From: Rufibacter sp. XAAS-G3-1
GTDB taxonomy: Bacteria; Bacteroidota; Bacteroidia; Cytophagales; Hymenobacteraceae
Length of the DNA: 64,000 nt
Reading direction: 5' to 3'
Assembly (NCBI RefSeq): GCF_013623775.1
Contig: NZ_JABFAM010000005.1
Location: 1 to 64,000, forward strand
A program made the position numbers and the translations under genes. The notes beneath the pieces are model-generated. The model saw only the letters and a list, made by a program, of their open reading frames with translations, was not told where the DNA came from and ran no database searches. Below, one piece after another: positions 33,994-43,664 of this stretch. The first letter of the stretch is position 1. Each line of letters opens with the position of its first letter.

Positions 33994-36900
33994 GTGAAGT
34001 ACAACGAGTATAAACAACTAGACTATGCGGGTCTGGCCGAGGAGGTGAGAGCCTACTGGAAGCAGAACCGCATCTTTGAGAAATCGGTGGAGACCCGGGC
34101 GGGTCAGCCCACTTTCGTTTTTTATGAGGGGCCACCCTCGGCCAACGGCGCACCGGGCATTCACCACGTGATGGCCCGCGCCGTGAAAGATATTTTCTGC
34201 CGCTACAAAACCCTGCAAGGGTTCCAGGTGCAGCGCAAAGGCGGCTGGGACACCCACGGTCTGCCCATTGAGTTGCAGGTAGAGAAGGAACTGGGCATTA
34301 CCAAAGAAGACATAGGGAAAACCATCACGGTAGAGGAGTACAACGCCCGCTGCCGCGAGACCGTGATGCGCTTCAAAGACCAGTGGGACGACCTCACCGA
34401 ACGCATGGGCTACTGGGTAGACCTGAACAATCCGTACATCACGTTTGAGAACCAATACATAGAGTCTAACTGGGCGCTGCTCAAAAAGCTCTATGACAAA
34501 GGCTACCTGTACAAAGGCTACACCATCCAGCCGTTCTCTCCGGCGGCCGGTACCGGTTTGAGCTCGCACGAGTTGAACCAACCCGGCACGTACCGCAACG
34601 TGAAGGATACGTCTATTGTGGCGCAGTTCAAGATTATCAACAATCAGAAATCAGCGTTTCTATTTGAAGCTGCCGCAGAGAACTATTTTCTTGCGTGGAC
34701 AACTACGCCTTGGACGCTTCCCGCCAACACCGCTTTGGCAGTAGGTAAGAACATCAAGTACGTGCAGGTGCAAACCTTCAACCCATACTTGTACACACCA
34801 GCTACGGTGATTCTGGCCAAAGATTTATTGGGTCAATACTTCTCTCCTAAAGCTGCCGAGTTAGAACTGGAGGCCTACCAGCCCGGTGATAAGCTAATTC
34901 CGTTCAAAGTTCTGGGTGAGTTCACCGGTGAGCAATTGGCCGGAGTTGAGTACGAGCAACTCATGCCATATGTGCAGCCAGATAAACCAGCCTTTAGAGT
35001 ATTGATCGGTGATTTCGTGACAACGGAGGATGGTACCGGTATTGTGCATATCTCGCCAACGTTTGGGGCCGATGACTTTAGGGTAGCCGCGCAGAACGAC
35101 ATTCCGGCATTGTTGGTAACCGATGAATTCGGGAAGCCAACACCGTTGGTGAACCGCCAAGGTCGCTTCGTGAAAGAAGTGACGGACTTTGCCGGCATGC
35201 CGGTGAAGAACTATGACGGCCTGGACGAGAACGATAAAGAATACAAGAGCACCGATGTTCTTATCGCCATCAAACTGAAAGAAGAAGGAAAAGCCTTTAG
35301 AGTTGAGAAGTACGAGCACAGCTACCCACACTGCTGGCGCACCGACAAACCCGTACTTTACTATCCGCTGGATAGCTGGTTCATCAAAACCACGGCAGTG
35401 AAGGCACGGTTGATTGAGCTGAACAAAACCATTAACTGGAAACCAGAGTCTACGGGCTCGGGTCGTTTCGGGAACTGGCTGGAGAACCTGGTGGACTGGA
35501 ACCTGTCGCGCTCGCGCTACTGGGGAACGCCGCTGCCTATCTGGCGCACCGAGGAAGGCGACCAGGAAATCTGTATCGGCTCCGTGGCCGAGTTAGACCG
35601 CGAGATTGAGCGCAGCATTGCCGCCGGATTCATGACGGAGAACCCCTTGCGGGCAGCCAAAAAAACTGTGGAAAAACCTACGGGCCCTAAAGCTGAACAT
35701 GAGGTTAATACCTTATTGGAGTTTGCCGGTGAGTTTGTGCTTAGCCCCACCGGAACCGAGGAACCACGCGCTGAGCTAGGAATTACTGATTTCAACTACG
35801 AAGGCTTCGACCTGCACCGCCCGTACGTGGATAACATTGTGTTGGTAAGTCCGAGTGGCAAACCTATGAAACGTGAGTTAGACCTCATTGATGTGTGGTT
35901 TGACTCCGGTGCCATGCCCTATGCGCAGTGGCATTACCCCTTTGAGAACAAAGAAACCTTTGACGCTAACTTCCCGGCAGACTTCATCGCCGAGGGCGTG
36001 GACCAGACCCGTGGTTGGTTCTTCACCCTGCACGCACTGGCCGTAATGCTGGAAGACAGCGTGGCGTTCAAGAACGTGATCGCGAACGGTCTGGTGCTGG
36101 ACAAGAACGGAAACAAGATGAGCAAGCGCCTCGGCAACGCCGTTGATCCGTTTGAGACCATCGGCCGCTTTGGCCCCGATGCCACCCGCTGGTACATGAT
36201 TGTGAACGCGCCACCCTGGGACAACCTCAAATTCAACCTAGACGGTATCACCGAGGTACAGCGCCGGTTCTTCGGGACCTTGCAGAACACGTACTCGTTC
36301 TTCGCGCTGTATGCCAACCTAGACGGCTTCACCTTTGAAGGCGAAGAAGTACCGGTAGCGCAGCGCACCGAGAGTGACCGTTGGATCATCTCCCGTTTGA
36401 ACACGCTGGTGAAAGAAGTGGCTGGCTACTTTGATGATTACGATCCTACCAAAGCGGCCCGTGCCATCCAGGAGTTTGTCGCCGATGAGCTGAGCAACTG
36501 GTACGTGCGCCTCAACCGCAAACGTTTCTGGAAAGGCGAGCTGAACCAAGACAAACTGGCCGCCTACCAAACGCTGTACACCTGCCTGGAAACCGTGGCG
36601 AAACTGGCCTCACCGATTGCGCCGTTTTACATGGATCGTCTGTTCCTGGATCTAACCCATGTGAGTGGCCGGAGCAAATCAGAGTCGGTGCATTTAGAGT
36701 TGTTCCCACAGGTACAGGAAAACCTGATAGATGTAGATTTGGAGCAACGCATGCAATTGGCGCAGAGCGTTTCGTCTTTGGTGCACTCGCTGCGCAAAAA
36801 GCACATGATCAAAGTGCGTCAACCGTTGAGCCGTATCTTGGTGCCCATCTTAGATGAGAAGATGAAGACGCAACTGCAAGCGGTGGAAGATCTGATTCTC

Positions 36901-37488
36901 TCTGAGGTGAACGTGAAGAGCCTGCAGTACCTGGAAGACACCACGGGCATTCTGGTGAAGAAGATCAAGCCTAACTTCAAGCGCTTAGGCCAGGTATTTG
37001 GGCCGAAGCTGAAATTGGTGGCTGCGCAGATCCAACAGATGAGCCAGGAAGACATTGCCAAGATGGAACGCGAAGGTTTCTTTGAGATTCCGGTGGAAGA
37101 TGACACCACGGTATTGAGCCGCGAAGATGTGGAGATCATGTCTGAGGATATACCCGGTTGGTTGGTAGCTTCTGAGGGAGCGTTGACCGTAGCGCTGGAT
37201 ATTACCATTACCGAAGAACTTCGTCTGGAAGGGATGGCCCGTGAGTTGGTGAACCGCCTGCAGAACCTGCGCAAAGACAGCGGTTTGGATGTACAAGATA
37301 AAATAAGAGTGTTCCTGCAAGGTGGCAATGAAGAAGTGGCCGCCGCCGTTCAAGCTTTTGGGGGGTATATCTCTGAAGAAGTACAGGCGGTGGAACTGAC
37401 CTTGGTACCAACTTTAACGGAAGCAGATGCCGCCGTGTTGGACATGGAAGGATTCAGTTTGCCGGTACGCTTAGAAGTAGCCAGGTAA
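33994..37488 (+). CDS. ileS: isoleucine--tRNA ligase
   Basis: A 1164-aa class I synthetase charging tRNA-Ile. The HIGH-type motif reads G-I-H-H in P-S-A-N-G-A-P-G-I-H-H-V (about 48-60), the usual Bacteroidota form. The CP1 editing domain carries T-T-P-W-T-L-P-A-N-T-A-L-A (about 230-242). K-M-S-K-R is at about 708-712, and the anticodon-binding and long C-terminal domains follow. The length fits the eukaryote-like (type 2) branch. I use the GTG start, giving M-K-Y-N-E-Y-K-Q-L-D-Y. lspA lies 99 bp downstream in the same direction, a pairing seen in many bacteria. Confidence 0.96.
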   Translation: MKYNEYKQLDYAGLAEEVRAYWKQNRIFEKSVETRAGQPTFVFYEGPPSANGAPGIHHVMARAVKDIFCRYKTLQGFQVQRKGGWDTHGLPIELQVEKELGITKEDIGKTITVEEYNARCRETVMRFKDQWDDLTERMGYWVDLNNPYITFENQYIESNWALLKKLYDKGYLYKGYTIQPFSPAAGTGLSSHELNQPGTYRNVKDTSIVAQFKIINNQKSAFLFEAAAENYFLAWTTTPWTLPANTALAVGKNIKYVQVQTFNPYLYTPATVILAKDLLGQYFSPKAAELELEAYQPGDKLIPFKVLGEFTGEQLAGVEYEQLMPYVQPDKPAFRVLIGDFVTTEDGTGIVHISPTFGADDFRVAAQNDIPALLVTDEFGKPTPLVNRQGRFVKEVTDFAGMPVKNYDGLDENDKEYKSTDVLIAIKLKEEGKAFRVEKYEHSYPHCWRTDKPVLYYPLDSWFIKTTAVKARLIELNKTINWKPESTGSGRFGNWLENLVDWNLSRSRYWGTPLPIWRTEEGDQEICIGSVAELDREIERSIAAGFMTENPLRAAKKTVEKPTGPKAEHEVNTLLEFAGEFVLSPTGTEEPRAELGITDFNYEGFDLHRPYVDNIVLVSPSGKPMKRELDLIDVWFDSGAMPYAQWHYPFENKETFDANFPADFIAEGVDQTRGWFFTLHALAVMLEDSVAFKNVIANGLVLDKNGNKMSKRLGNAVDPFETIGRFGPDATRWYMIVNAPPWDNLKFNLDGITEVQRRFFGTLQNTYSFFALYANLDGFTFEGEEVPVAQRTESDRWIISRLNTLVKEVAGYFDDYDPTKAARAIQEFVADELSNWYVRLNRKRFWKGELNQDKLAAYQTLYTCLETVAKLASPIAPFYMDRLFLDLTHVSGRSKSESVHLELFPQVQENLIDVDLEQRMQLAQSVSSLVHSLRKKHMIKVRQPLSRILVPILDEKMKTQLQAVEDLILSEVNVKSLQYLEDTTGILVKKIKPNFKRLGQVFGPKLKLVAAQIQQMSQEDIAKMEREGFFEIPVEDDTTVLSREDVEIMSEDIPGWLVASEGALTVALDITITEELRLEGMARELVNRLQNLRKDSGLDVQDKIRVFLQGGNEEVAAAVQAFGGYISEEVQAVELTLVPTLTEADAAVLDMEGFSLPVRLEVAR

Positions 37489-37528
37489 TATTCCGCTTGC
37501 TCAGGAATTAAAATGAAGATTGAACGCC

Positions 37529-37572
37529 AGCCGTTTAAGGCTTCTTTTCAGAAAAAGAGGCTTAAAACGGCA
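37529..37572. repeat. small dispersed palindrome between ileS and lspA
   Basis: GCCGTTTAAGGCTTCTTTTC / GAAAAAGAGGCTTAAAACGG. It falls in a frame continuous with lspA but is not thought to be translated. It could act as a transcript-processing hairpin inside the operon. Confidence 0.75.
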
Positions 37573-37587
37573 GGTAAAACCTTAATC

Positions 37588-38205
37588 ATGAAGTATACTA
37601 AATATTATCTGGTTGCCTTGCTGGTAATCGTCATTGACCAGGCCGTGAAGATGCTGGTGCACAACAACATGCAAATGGGAATGGCTGGTCAGATTCCGGT
37701 ATTTGGGGATTGGTTCAAGCTGCATTACACGCTGAACCCCGGCATGGCCTTCGGGGTGGAGTTGGGCTCAGACTACGGCAAGATTATCTTAACCGTCTTT
37801 AGAATGGTAGCAATGGTGGCCATTGGGTATTTAGTATACTACTTAGTGCAGCACCGTTACCCTAAAGGTTTGATCTGGTGCGTAGGCTTAATCTTGGGCG
37901 GTGCTGTAGGCAACCTGATTGACAGTGTGTTTTATGGGGTTTTACTGGACAATGCTCCGTATGGTGTTTCTACTCCGTGGCTGCACGGGCAGGTGATTGA
38001 TATGTTCTACATTGATATCTGGGAAGGTATCTTGCCACATTGGATTCCTATCATCGGCGGAACGCCCATGTCTTTGTGGCCAATCTTCAACATAGCAGAC
38101 GCCGCTATATTTGTGGGGGTTTTGATTATTATCTTCAATCAGAACCGGTTCCTGAACCATCCGCCCGCCAAAGAGAAACACGAAATCAATATTGTGGAAG
38201 CATAA
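37588..38205 (+). CDS. lspA: lipoprotein signal peptidase (signal peptidase II)
   Basis: A 205-aa inner-membrane aspartyl protease that removes signal peptides from diacylglyceryl-modified prolipoproteins, which are abundant in this organism. Four transmembrane helices are evident. The catalytic pair is Asp112 (G-A-V-G-N-L-I-D-S) and Asp171 (F-N-I-A-D-A-A-I-F). The N-P-G-M-A-F-G block (about 50-56) is also conserved. An in-frame ATG at 37513 would add 25 residues encoded by a dispersed palindrome, so I take ATG 37588. The insertion D-N-A-P-Y-G... (about 121-150) is common in Bacteroidota members. Confidence 0.95.
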   Translation: MKYTKYYLVALLVIVIDQAVKMLVHNNMQMGMAGQIPVFGDWFKLHYTLNPGMAFGVELGSDYGKIILTVFRMVAMVAIGYLVYYLVQHRYPKGLIWCVGLILGGAVGNLIDSVFYGVLLDNAPYGVSTPWLHGQVIDMFYIDIWEGILPHWIPIIGGTPMSLWPIFNIADAAIFVGVLIIIFNQNRFLNHPPAKEKHEINIVEA

Positions 38206-38242
38206 AAAAGAGGGCTGTCTGGCAAAGGCAGCCCTCTTTTTT
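38205..38242. terminator. terminator after lspA
   Basis: Stem AAAAAGAGGGCTG / CAGCCCTCTTTTT with T run. It lies between converging genes and can serve both. Confidence 0.85.
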
Positions 38243-38258
38243 ATATAACTGTCTAGAC

Positions 38259-38873
38259 CTAGAAAGAATAGCCCATGTTCACTTGCATGGCAAAGATGGA
38301 TGTTCCTTGGTCATACATATAACCAGAAGCCCTCAAGCCAAAGAAAAGACGGTTATCATTGAAGAAGTCGGTTTCAACCACTAGTTTCCCACCTATATCT
38401 TTTTCTCTGATATGGGCAAATACATCACCAGGAGCTAAGCCAGGCGTAGTGACAGTCCCTTCGGGAACACCTCCTCTAACCAAGTCCAGTTCTGAACGCC
38501 TTCTTACGGCAGGCCCAACCCCAAATTTAATCGTGTACCTGCCTGTCTCGGTGATATCATAGAAAAGGGAAGCATCAAACATGACAAAGGCTTTTCTGGA
38601 GGTAAAAAGCAGTGCTTGCTTATCATAGCGGGAGGAACTGAGGTACTCGCCAGAAAAGGCAACGTGTAAATGGTCGGTTAGTTCGCGGGTATATTGCTGG
38701 GAGAACAACGCGCCGCTGTTATCGCCTTCTAAGATATACGCAAAACCCACCCCGGTTCTAAAATGGTTTGGATAACGGTGCTGGGCAGAAGCACTGGGTA
38801 CTAAAAAAAGGAAGAAGAACCCTGCTAAAGCACTTTTTAGAAAAAAGGTGCGTAGGGAGTGAACGTGTTTCAT
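38259..38873 (-). CDS. small outer-membrane beta-barrel protein, unknown function
   Basis: A 204-aa secreted protein. A signal peptide (about 1-30, hydrophobic F-F-F-L-F-L-V-P-S-A-S-A-Q) is followed by alternating polar/aromatic strands with R-T-G-V-G-F-A-Y, T-I-K-F-G-V-G-P-A-V and a C-terminal strand N-M-G-Y-S-F ending in Phe, which fits an eight-stranded outer-membrane barrel. I do not recognise a named family. It is a single-gene unit sharing a bidirectional terminator with lspA. About 240 bp of gap lie upstream. Confidence 0.75.
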   Translation of the reverse strand: MKHVHSLRTFFLKSALAGFFFLFLVPSASAQHRYPNHFRTGVGFAYILEGDNSGALFSQQYTRELTDHLHVAFSGEYLSSSRYDKQALLFTSRKAFVMFDASLFYDITETGRYTIKFGVGPAVRRRSELDLVRGGVPEGTVTTPGLAPGDVFAHIREKDIGGKLVVETDFFNDNRLFFGLRASGYMYDQGTSIFAMQVNMGYSF

Positions 38874-39113
38874 AAGACTTTAATAAAGACGAAAGAAAGG
38901 GTATAGGGCAAAATGTATTGTGAATACTTAGGTTTAATTATTTAAGTTGTGTCTTAAAATAAATTAGGGGTAGGGAAAGCCTTTGGAAGTTCTCTGGGTA
39001 AACCCAACATTGCAGCTACTCAGGCAATCTGTTCCTTAAAAGGCTAACCAGAAGTAAGGCCTTCAGGCACTTTTTCTGGACTGAATTCAACTTATACCAC
39101 CACATAGGGTAAC

Positions 39114-40937
39114 ATGGCTTTCTCCGCTCCTTTATTACAGGTAACTGATTTGAGCATCAGCTTTCAGGGCAGGCAGGGAGAGGTGCAGGCCGTAAAGGAT
39201 ATTTCTTTCCAGGTCAGGAAAGGGGAAGTTGTAGCTCTTGTGGGTGAATCGGGCTCAGGCAAAACGGTGACGGCCTTGTCATTGATGCAGCTTTTGCCAT
39301 CTGTTGGGGTACATACCTCTGGTACAGCTTTATTCAACTTTCCGCAGTTAGCCTTAGTTGATCTACTTACCCTTACAGAGAAGCAACTACAGAAAGTAAG
39401 GGGCAAGGAGATTGCCATGATCTTTCAAGATCCTATGTCTTCGCTTAACCCAGTTATCTCCTGTGGAAAACAGGTGGCCGAAGCATTGCTGATTCACCTG
39501 CCTATTTCCAAAAAAGAGGCTTATTTACGTACGATCGCCCTTTTTGAGTTGGTAAAGCTTCCGGATCCAGAAAAGGTTTTCAGGAGTTTTCCACACGAGC
39601 TTTCCGGCGGGCAGAAGCAGCGCATCATGATTGCCATGGCCATGGCCTGTGAGCCCTCGCTCTTGATTGCCGATGAACCAACCACCGCCCTGGATGTAAC
39701 CGTGCAAGGGGGTATTTTACAATTGCTAACAGAACTACGCTTAGAGAAACAGATGGCCATGCTGTTCATCTCCCATGATCTTGGGGTGGTAGCCCAAATA
39801 GCCGACCGTATCTTGGTCATGTACCAAGGCCGGGTAGTGGAAGAAGGTTCAGTGACGCAAATCTTCTCCAATCCTCAGCACCCGTATACCAAAGCCTTGC
39901 TCGCCTGCCGTCCTACTTTAAAGACCCAGGTGGCAGTGTTACCTACCGTCTCAGATTTCATGGCAGTAGACGCTCAGGGAAATATCCAGGATAAAAGCCT
40001 GTCTGAGTTACCTCCTTTGAAAGTGGTGGAGAACCAACAAGCCAAACCCATTGATTCAGGGAATTCACATACGCAAAGTGCCTCCCGGGAGCCTCTCTTG
40101 AAAGCTCAGGATATCCACGTGGAATTCACCAGAAGCAGAATGTTCTTCTGGCAGAAAAAAGAGCCCATAAAAGCGGTAAACGGAGTTTCCTTTGAAGTTT
40201 TCCCGGGCGAGACCCTGGGCATTGTGGGCGAATCTGGCTGTGGAAAAACCACGTTAGGCAGAGCCTTATTACGGTTAATAGAACCTACCCAAGGAAAGGT
40301 AGTTTTCAACCGAAAGGATTGGGCCACGTTGCCCAAAGAAGAGCTAAGAAAAAGCCGCAAAGACTTCCAGATGATCTTTCAAGATCCCTTGGCTTCGCTC
40401 AACCCCATGATGAAAATAGGGGAGTCTATCATGGAACCCATGCAGGTGCATCAGGTGTTACATACCCAGCGGGAAAGAAAGCAGCGCGCCATAGAGTTAT
40501 TGGAGACCGTCAACCTTTCACCCGAACATTTTCACCTTTATCCCCAAGAATTTTCCGGCGGTCAATTGCAGCGCATCTGCATTGCCAGAGCGTTGGCGCT
40601 GGAACCCACGTGTATCATCTGTGATGAGATAGTATCGTCTTTAGACGTGTCTGTGCAGGCGCAAGTCTTGAACCTGCTCAACCGTTTAAAGCGCGAGCTT
40701 AACCTCACGCTCCTCTTTATTACCCATGACCTGTCTGTGGCTAAGTTCATGTCAGATCGCCTGTTGGTGATGGACAAAGGCCAGGTTGTGGAGCAGGGCC
40801 CCGCGCAGCAAATTTTCTCTTCTCCGCAGCAGCCTTACACCAAGGCCTTGCTCCAGGCTATTCCGGCCGGAGAACTTACTGATATTTTAGCGGCGCAAGA
40901 GAAACGAAAAACGTACAATGCAAGTATAGACGAATAG
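39114..40937 (+). CDS. double-ATPase ABC protein (DppD-DppF-type fusion)
   Basis: A 607-aa cytosolic ATPase with two complete nucleotide-binding domains, as in oligopeptide/dipeptide/nickel importers. Domain 1: Walker A G-E-S-G-S-G-K-T (about 44-51), signature L-S-G-G-Q-K-Q-R, Walker B L-L-I-A-D-E-P-T-T-A-L-D. Domain 2: G-E-S-G-C-G-K-T (about 373-380), F-S-G-G-Q-L-Q-R, and C-I-I-C-D-E-I-V-S-S-L-D, where the usual D-E-P is D-E-I. Both domains end with the oligopeptide-type tail H-P-Y-T-K-A-L-L / Q-P-Y-T-K-A-L-L. The permeases and binding protein are not adjacent. Confidence 0.92.
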   Translation: MAFSAPLLQVTDLSISFQGRQGEVQAVKDISFQVRKGEVVALVGESGSGKTVTALSLMQLLPSVGVHTSGTALFNFPQLALVDLLTLTEKQLQKVRGKEIAMIFQDPMSSLNPVISCGKQVAEALLIHLPISKKEAYLRTIALFELVKLPDPEKVFRSFPHELSGGQKQRIMIAMAMACEPSLLIADEPTTALDVTVQGGILQLLTELRLEKQMAMLFISHDLGVVAQIADRILVMYQGRVVEEGSVTQIFSNPQHPYTKALLACRPTLKTQVAVLPTVSDFMAVDAQGNIQDKSLSELPPLKVVENQQAKPIDSGNSHTQSASREPLLKAQDIHVEFTRSRMFFWQKKEPIKAVNGVSFEVFPGETLGIVGESGCGKTTLGRALLRLIEPTQGKVVFNRKDWATLPKEELRKSRKDFQMIFQDPLASLNPMMKIGESIMEPMQVHQVLHTQRERKQRAIELLETVNLSPEHFHLYPQEFSGGQLQRICIARALALEPTCIICDEIVSSLDVSVQAQVLNLLNRLKRELNLTLLFITHDLSVAKFMSDRLLVMDKGQVVEQGPAQQIFSSPQQPYTKALLQAIPAGELTDILAAQEKRKTYNASIDE

Positions 40938-40975
40938 GTATATTTGCAAACGCCTCCTCCGCAAGGGCGTTTTTG

Positions 40976-41003
40976 GCCTATTTTCCTAAAACAAGGGCGT
41001 AAA
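40976..41003. repeat. small dispersed palindrome (diverged)
   Basis: GCGTTTTTGGCCTATTTTC followed by a degenerate right arm (GGGCGTAAAC). Confidence 0.35.
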
Positions 41004-41131
41004 CAGCAAAACATAAATGCTTTCATAGGGAGTGGAAGGAAAGCAGGAATGAAATAAAACAGGTAGCGGAATTCGCTGCCGCCTAGGTTCTGCGCTTGAA
41101 AACAGAGCCTATGAATAATTGAAAAGAATTA

Positions 41132-43480
41132 ATGGAAAGAAAAAGAAGAGGCCCGGGTGCCGGCAGAGATTCAGCCCCGCGGTCTGGTAACCCCAGAAAA
41201 GATAAAGGCGCTCCCCGCCGTGAAAAAGGAGGAACATCTGGAAGACGCAGCGAAGGCGGAGCAAACACCGGCGACGTGTCTAGAGAGATACTATTGAATA
41301 TTTTTATCCAGGAGCCTAAGAAAGTTTTCACGTACCGTCAGTTGCATCGCCGCCTAGGCATCACCGCGAAAGAAGGCCGTGAGGAAGTATCTGGGCTTCT
41401 GAAAAAGATGAGCAAAAACGGTGAACTGATCTTTCTGCCAGATGACTCCTATATTCTCAACCCTGAGTTCAGAGAAAGTCTGGAAAGAAGCACCAACCGA
41501 CCAGAGCGCAGCAGCCGGAGAGAATCTGAGCGCGGCGCGGCCACCGTCTCCCGTAGAGGCGGGCCTACCATTGTAGGCAAGGTTGATCTGGCCAATGCCC
41601 GCCACGCCTACGTGGTAAGCGAAGAAAGCGAGCAGGACATCCGCGTTCCGGTAGAGCGCCTCATGTTTGCCATGGACGGTGATACCGTACGCGTGCAACT
41701 GCGCCGCAGCCGCCGGGCCAACGAGCGCCCAGAGGGTGAAGTGGTAGAAGTGATTCAGCGCCAGCGCGAGGAAATTGTGGGCCGACTGCAAATGTCAAAG
41801 GGCTACGGTTTTATTGTGCCTGACCAGAAACGCATGTACTTTGATGTATTTGTGGGTGAGCGCGGCCTAGCCGATGCCAAGCACAACGACAAAGTACTGG
41901 TGAAAGTGACCGATTGGCCAGAAGACCCCGAGAAGAAACCTACCGGTGAGATCATCCGGGTGTTCGGCCCGGCCGGGGAACACAACGCTGAGATCCACGC
42001 CATCATGGCCGAATTCGGTTTACCGTTCGAATTCCCTGAATCAGTGGAGAAGGAGGCCGAGGCTATTCCCGAGGGAATCACCCAGGAGGAAATTGCCAAG
42101 CGCCGTGACTTTAGGGCCATCACTACGTTCACCATTGACCCCGCCGATGCCAAAGACTTTGATGATGCGCTCAGCATGCGTCAATTGGAGAACGGCAACT
42201 GGGAGATAGGCGTGCACATTGCCGATGTGACCCACTACGTGCAGCCTGGTAGCAAGCTGGAGAAAGAGGCTTACCGTCGCGCCACCTCGGTGTATCTGGT
42301 AGACCGTACCATTCCTATGTTGCCAGAGCGCTTGTCTAACGGCCTGTGTTCTTTGCGGCCGCATGAAGATAAACTCACGTTCTCAGTGGTGTTTGAGATA
42401 GATGACAACGCCAAAATCCATGAGTACTGGATTGGCCGCACCATCATTCACTCAGACCGACGGTTCTCCTACGAAGAAGCCCAGCAGGTGATTGAAACCA
42501 GCGAAGGTGACTTTTCCCAGGAAATCCTGAAGCTGAATGAACTGGCCAAGAAATTCAAAGACAAACGCTTCCAGAACGGAGCCGTGAACTTTGAAACCAT
42601 TGAAGTAAAATTCAAGCTGGATGAGAACGGCAAGCCGCTGCATTTGTACGTGAAAGAACGCAAAGACGCGCATAAACTCATTGAAGAGTTTATGTTGCTG
42701 GCCAACAAATACGTAGCTGAGCATGTGTACAAGCAACGCAAAGGCAAGAACAAACTGCCAATGGTGTACCGTACGCACGGCGCCCCAGACCCAGAGAAAT
42801 TGATGAACTTCTCTATGTTTGCGCGCAGGTTTGGCTATAAAGTTGAGTTAGAGGAAGGCCGTGACATCTCCAAAGAGCTGAACAAACTAGCCGACCAAAC
42901 GCTAGGCAAGCCCGAGCAAAGTGTGCTGCAAAGCCTGGCTATCAGAACCATGGCGAAGGCCAAGTACAGCACCGAGGAGGAAGGCCACTTTGGTCTGGCG
43001 TTCGCGCACTACTCGCACTTTACGTCGCCTATTAGAAGGTACCCAGATATGATGGCGCACCGGTTAATTCACCAGTACAGCCAGAAAGACTTTACCGCCG
43101 AGAAGGAGGAATTTGAAGAGCGCAGCTTGCACTCCTCAGACATGGAGAAGCGCGCGGCAGATGCTGAGCGGGCTTCCATCAAGTTCAAGCAGGTAGAATA
43201 CATCAGCGGCTTTATTGGGCAGCAGTTCAAGGGCATTGTCTCTGGTTTAACAGACTGGGGCATGTACGTAGAGATTGAGGAGAACAAATGCGAAGGCATG
43301 GTTCGCCTGGCAGATCTGCAGGACGATTTCTACGAACTGGACGCTGCTAACTACCGCATCATCGGGCAGAACAACAAACGTATTATCTCGTTTGGTGATG
43401 AGGTGATCGTAGAGGTGAAAGCGGCCAATGTATTGGAGCGCACCATTGACCTCACGTTAATTGATACCGTGAAGAAATAA
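41132..43480 (+). CDS. rnr: ribonuclease R
   Basis: A 782-aa processive 3'-5' exoribonuclease of the RNB family that degrades structured RNA. The N-terminus (1-60) is unusually rich in R, G, K and S (G-R-D-S-A-P-R-S-G-N-P-R-K-D-K). Then come a helix-turn-helix-like part (about 70-110), two cold-shock domains (about 145-290), the RNB catalytic domain with T-I-D-P-A-D-A-K-D-F-D-D-A-L (about 332-345), and a C-terminal S1 domain (about 690-775). The basic patch N-terminus could help RNA binding. It is preceded and followed by palindromic elements. Confidence 0.95.
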   Translation: MERKRRGPGAGRDSAPRSGNPRKDKGAPRREKGGTSGRRSEGGANTGDVSREILLNIFIQEPKKVFTYRQLHRRLGITAKEGREEVSGLLKKMSKNGELIFLPDDSYILNPEFRESLERSTNRPERSSRRESERGAATVSRRGGPTIVGKVDLANARHAYVVSEESEQDIRVPVERLMFAMDGDTVRVQLRRSRRANERPEGEVVEVIQRQREEIVGRLQMSKGYGFIVPDQKRMYFDVFVGERGLADAKHNDKVLVKVTDWPEDPEKKPTGEIIRVFGPAGEHNAEIHAIMAEFGLPFEFPESVEKEAEAIPEGITQEEIAKRRDFRAITTFTIDPADAKDFDDALSMRQLENGNWEIGVHIADVTHYVQPGSKLEKEAYRRATSVYLVDRTIPMLPERLSNGLCSLRPHEDKLTFSVVFEIDDNAKIHEYWIGRTIIHSDRRFSYEEAQQVIETSEGDFSQEILKLNELAKKFKDKRFQNGAVNFETIEVKFKLDENGKPLHLYVKERKDAHKLIEEFMLLANKYVAEHVYKQRKGKNKLPMVYRTHGAPDPEKLMNFSMFARRFGYKVELEEGRDISKELNKLADQTLGKPEQSVLQSLAIRTMAKAKYSTEEEGHFGLAFAHYSHFTSPIRRYPDMMAHRLIHQYSQKDFTAEKEEFEERSLHSSDMEKRAADAERASIKFKQVEYISGFIGQQFKGIVSGLTDWGMYVEIEENKCEGMVRLADLQDDFYELDAANYRIIGQNNKRIISFGDEVIVEVKAANVLERTIDLTLIDTVKK

Positions 43481-43492
43481 GGAATGGACGTG

Positions 43493-43536
43493 AAGGCGTT
43501 TCCGGTCACTTTTTACAAAAAGAGGCCCGAAACGCT
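43493..43536. repeat. small dispersed palindrome
   Basis: AAGGCGTTTCCGGTC...GAGGCCCGAAACGCTT, 12 bp past the rnr stop. Confidence 0.6.
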
Positions 43537-43559
43537 TCTTTAACTTACCTATAAAAACT

Positions 43560-43618
43560 AAAATGCGGTTTCTTTATTTTACTGTAGCTTTGACAGTAAA
43601 ATAAAGAAACCGCATTTT
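43560..43618. terminator. long perfect hairpin between rnr and the prenyl synthase gene
   Basis: Two perfect 26-bp arms (43560-43585 and 43593-43618, starting AAAATGCGGTTTC) with a 7-nt loop. The right arm ends CGCATTTTC, so it may work as a terminator, but it is far longer and more AT-rich than the other terminators here and could be a recent palindromic insertion. Confidence 0.6.
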
Positions 43619-43664
43619 CATCTCAAATAAAGGCTTTTGCCTGGCAGCTTAAAATTAAATTCTT

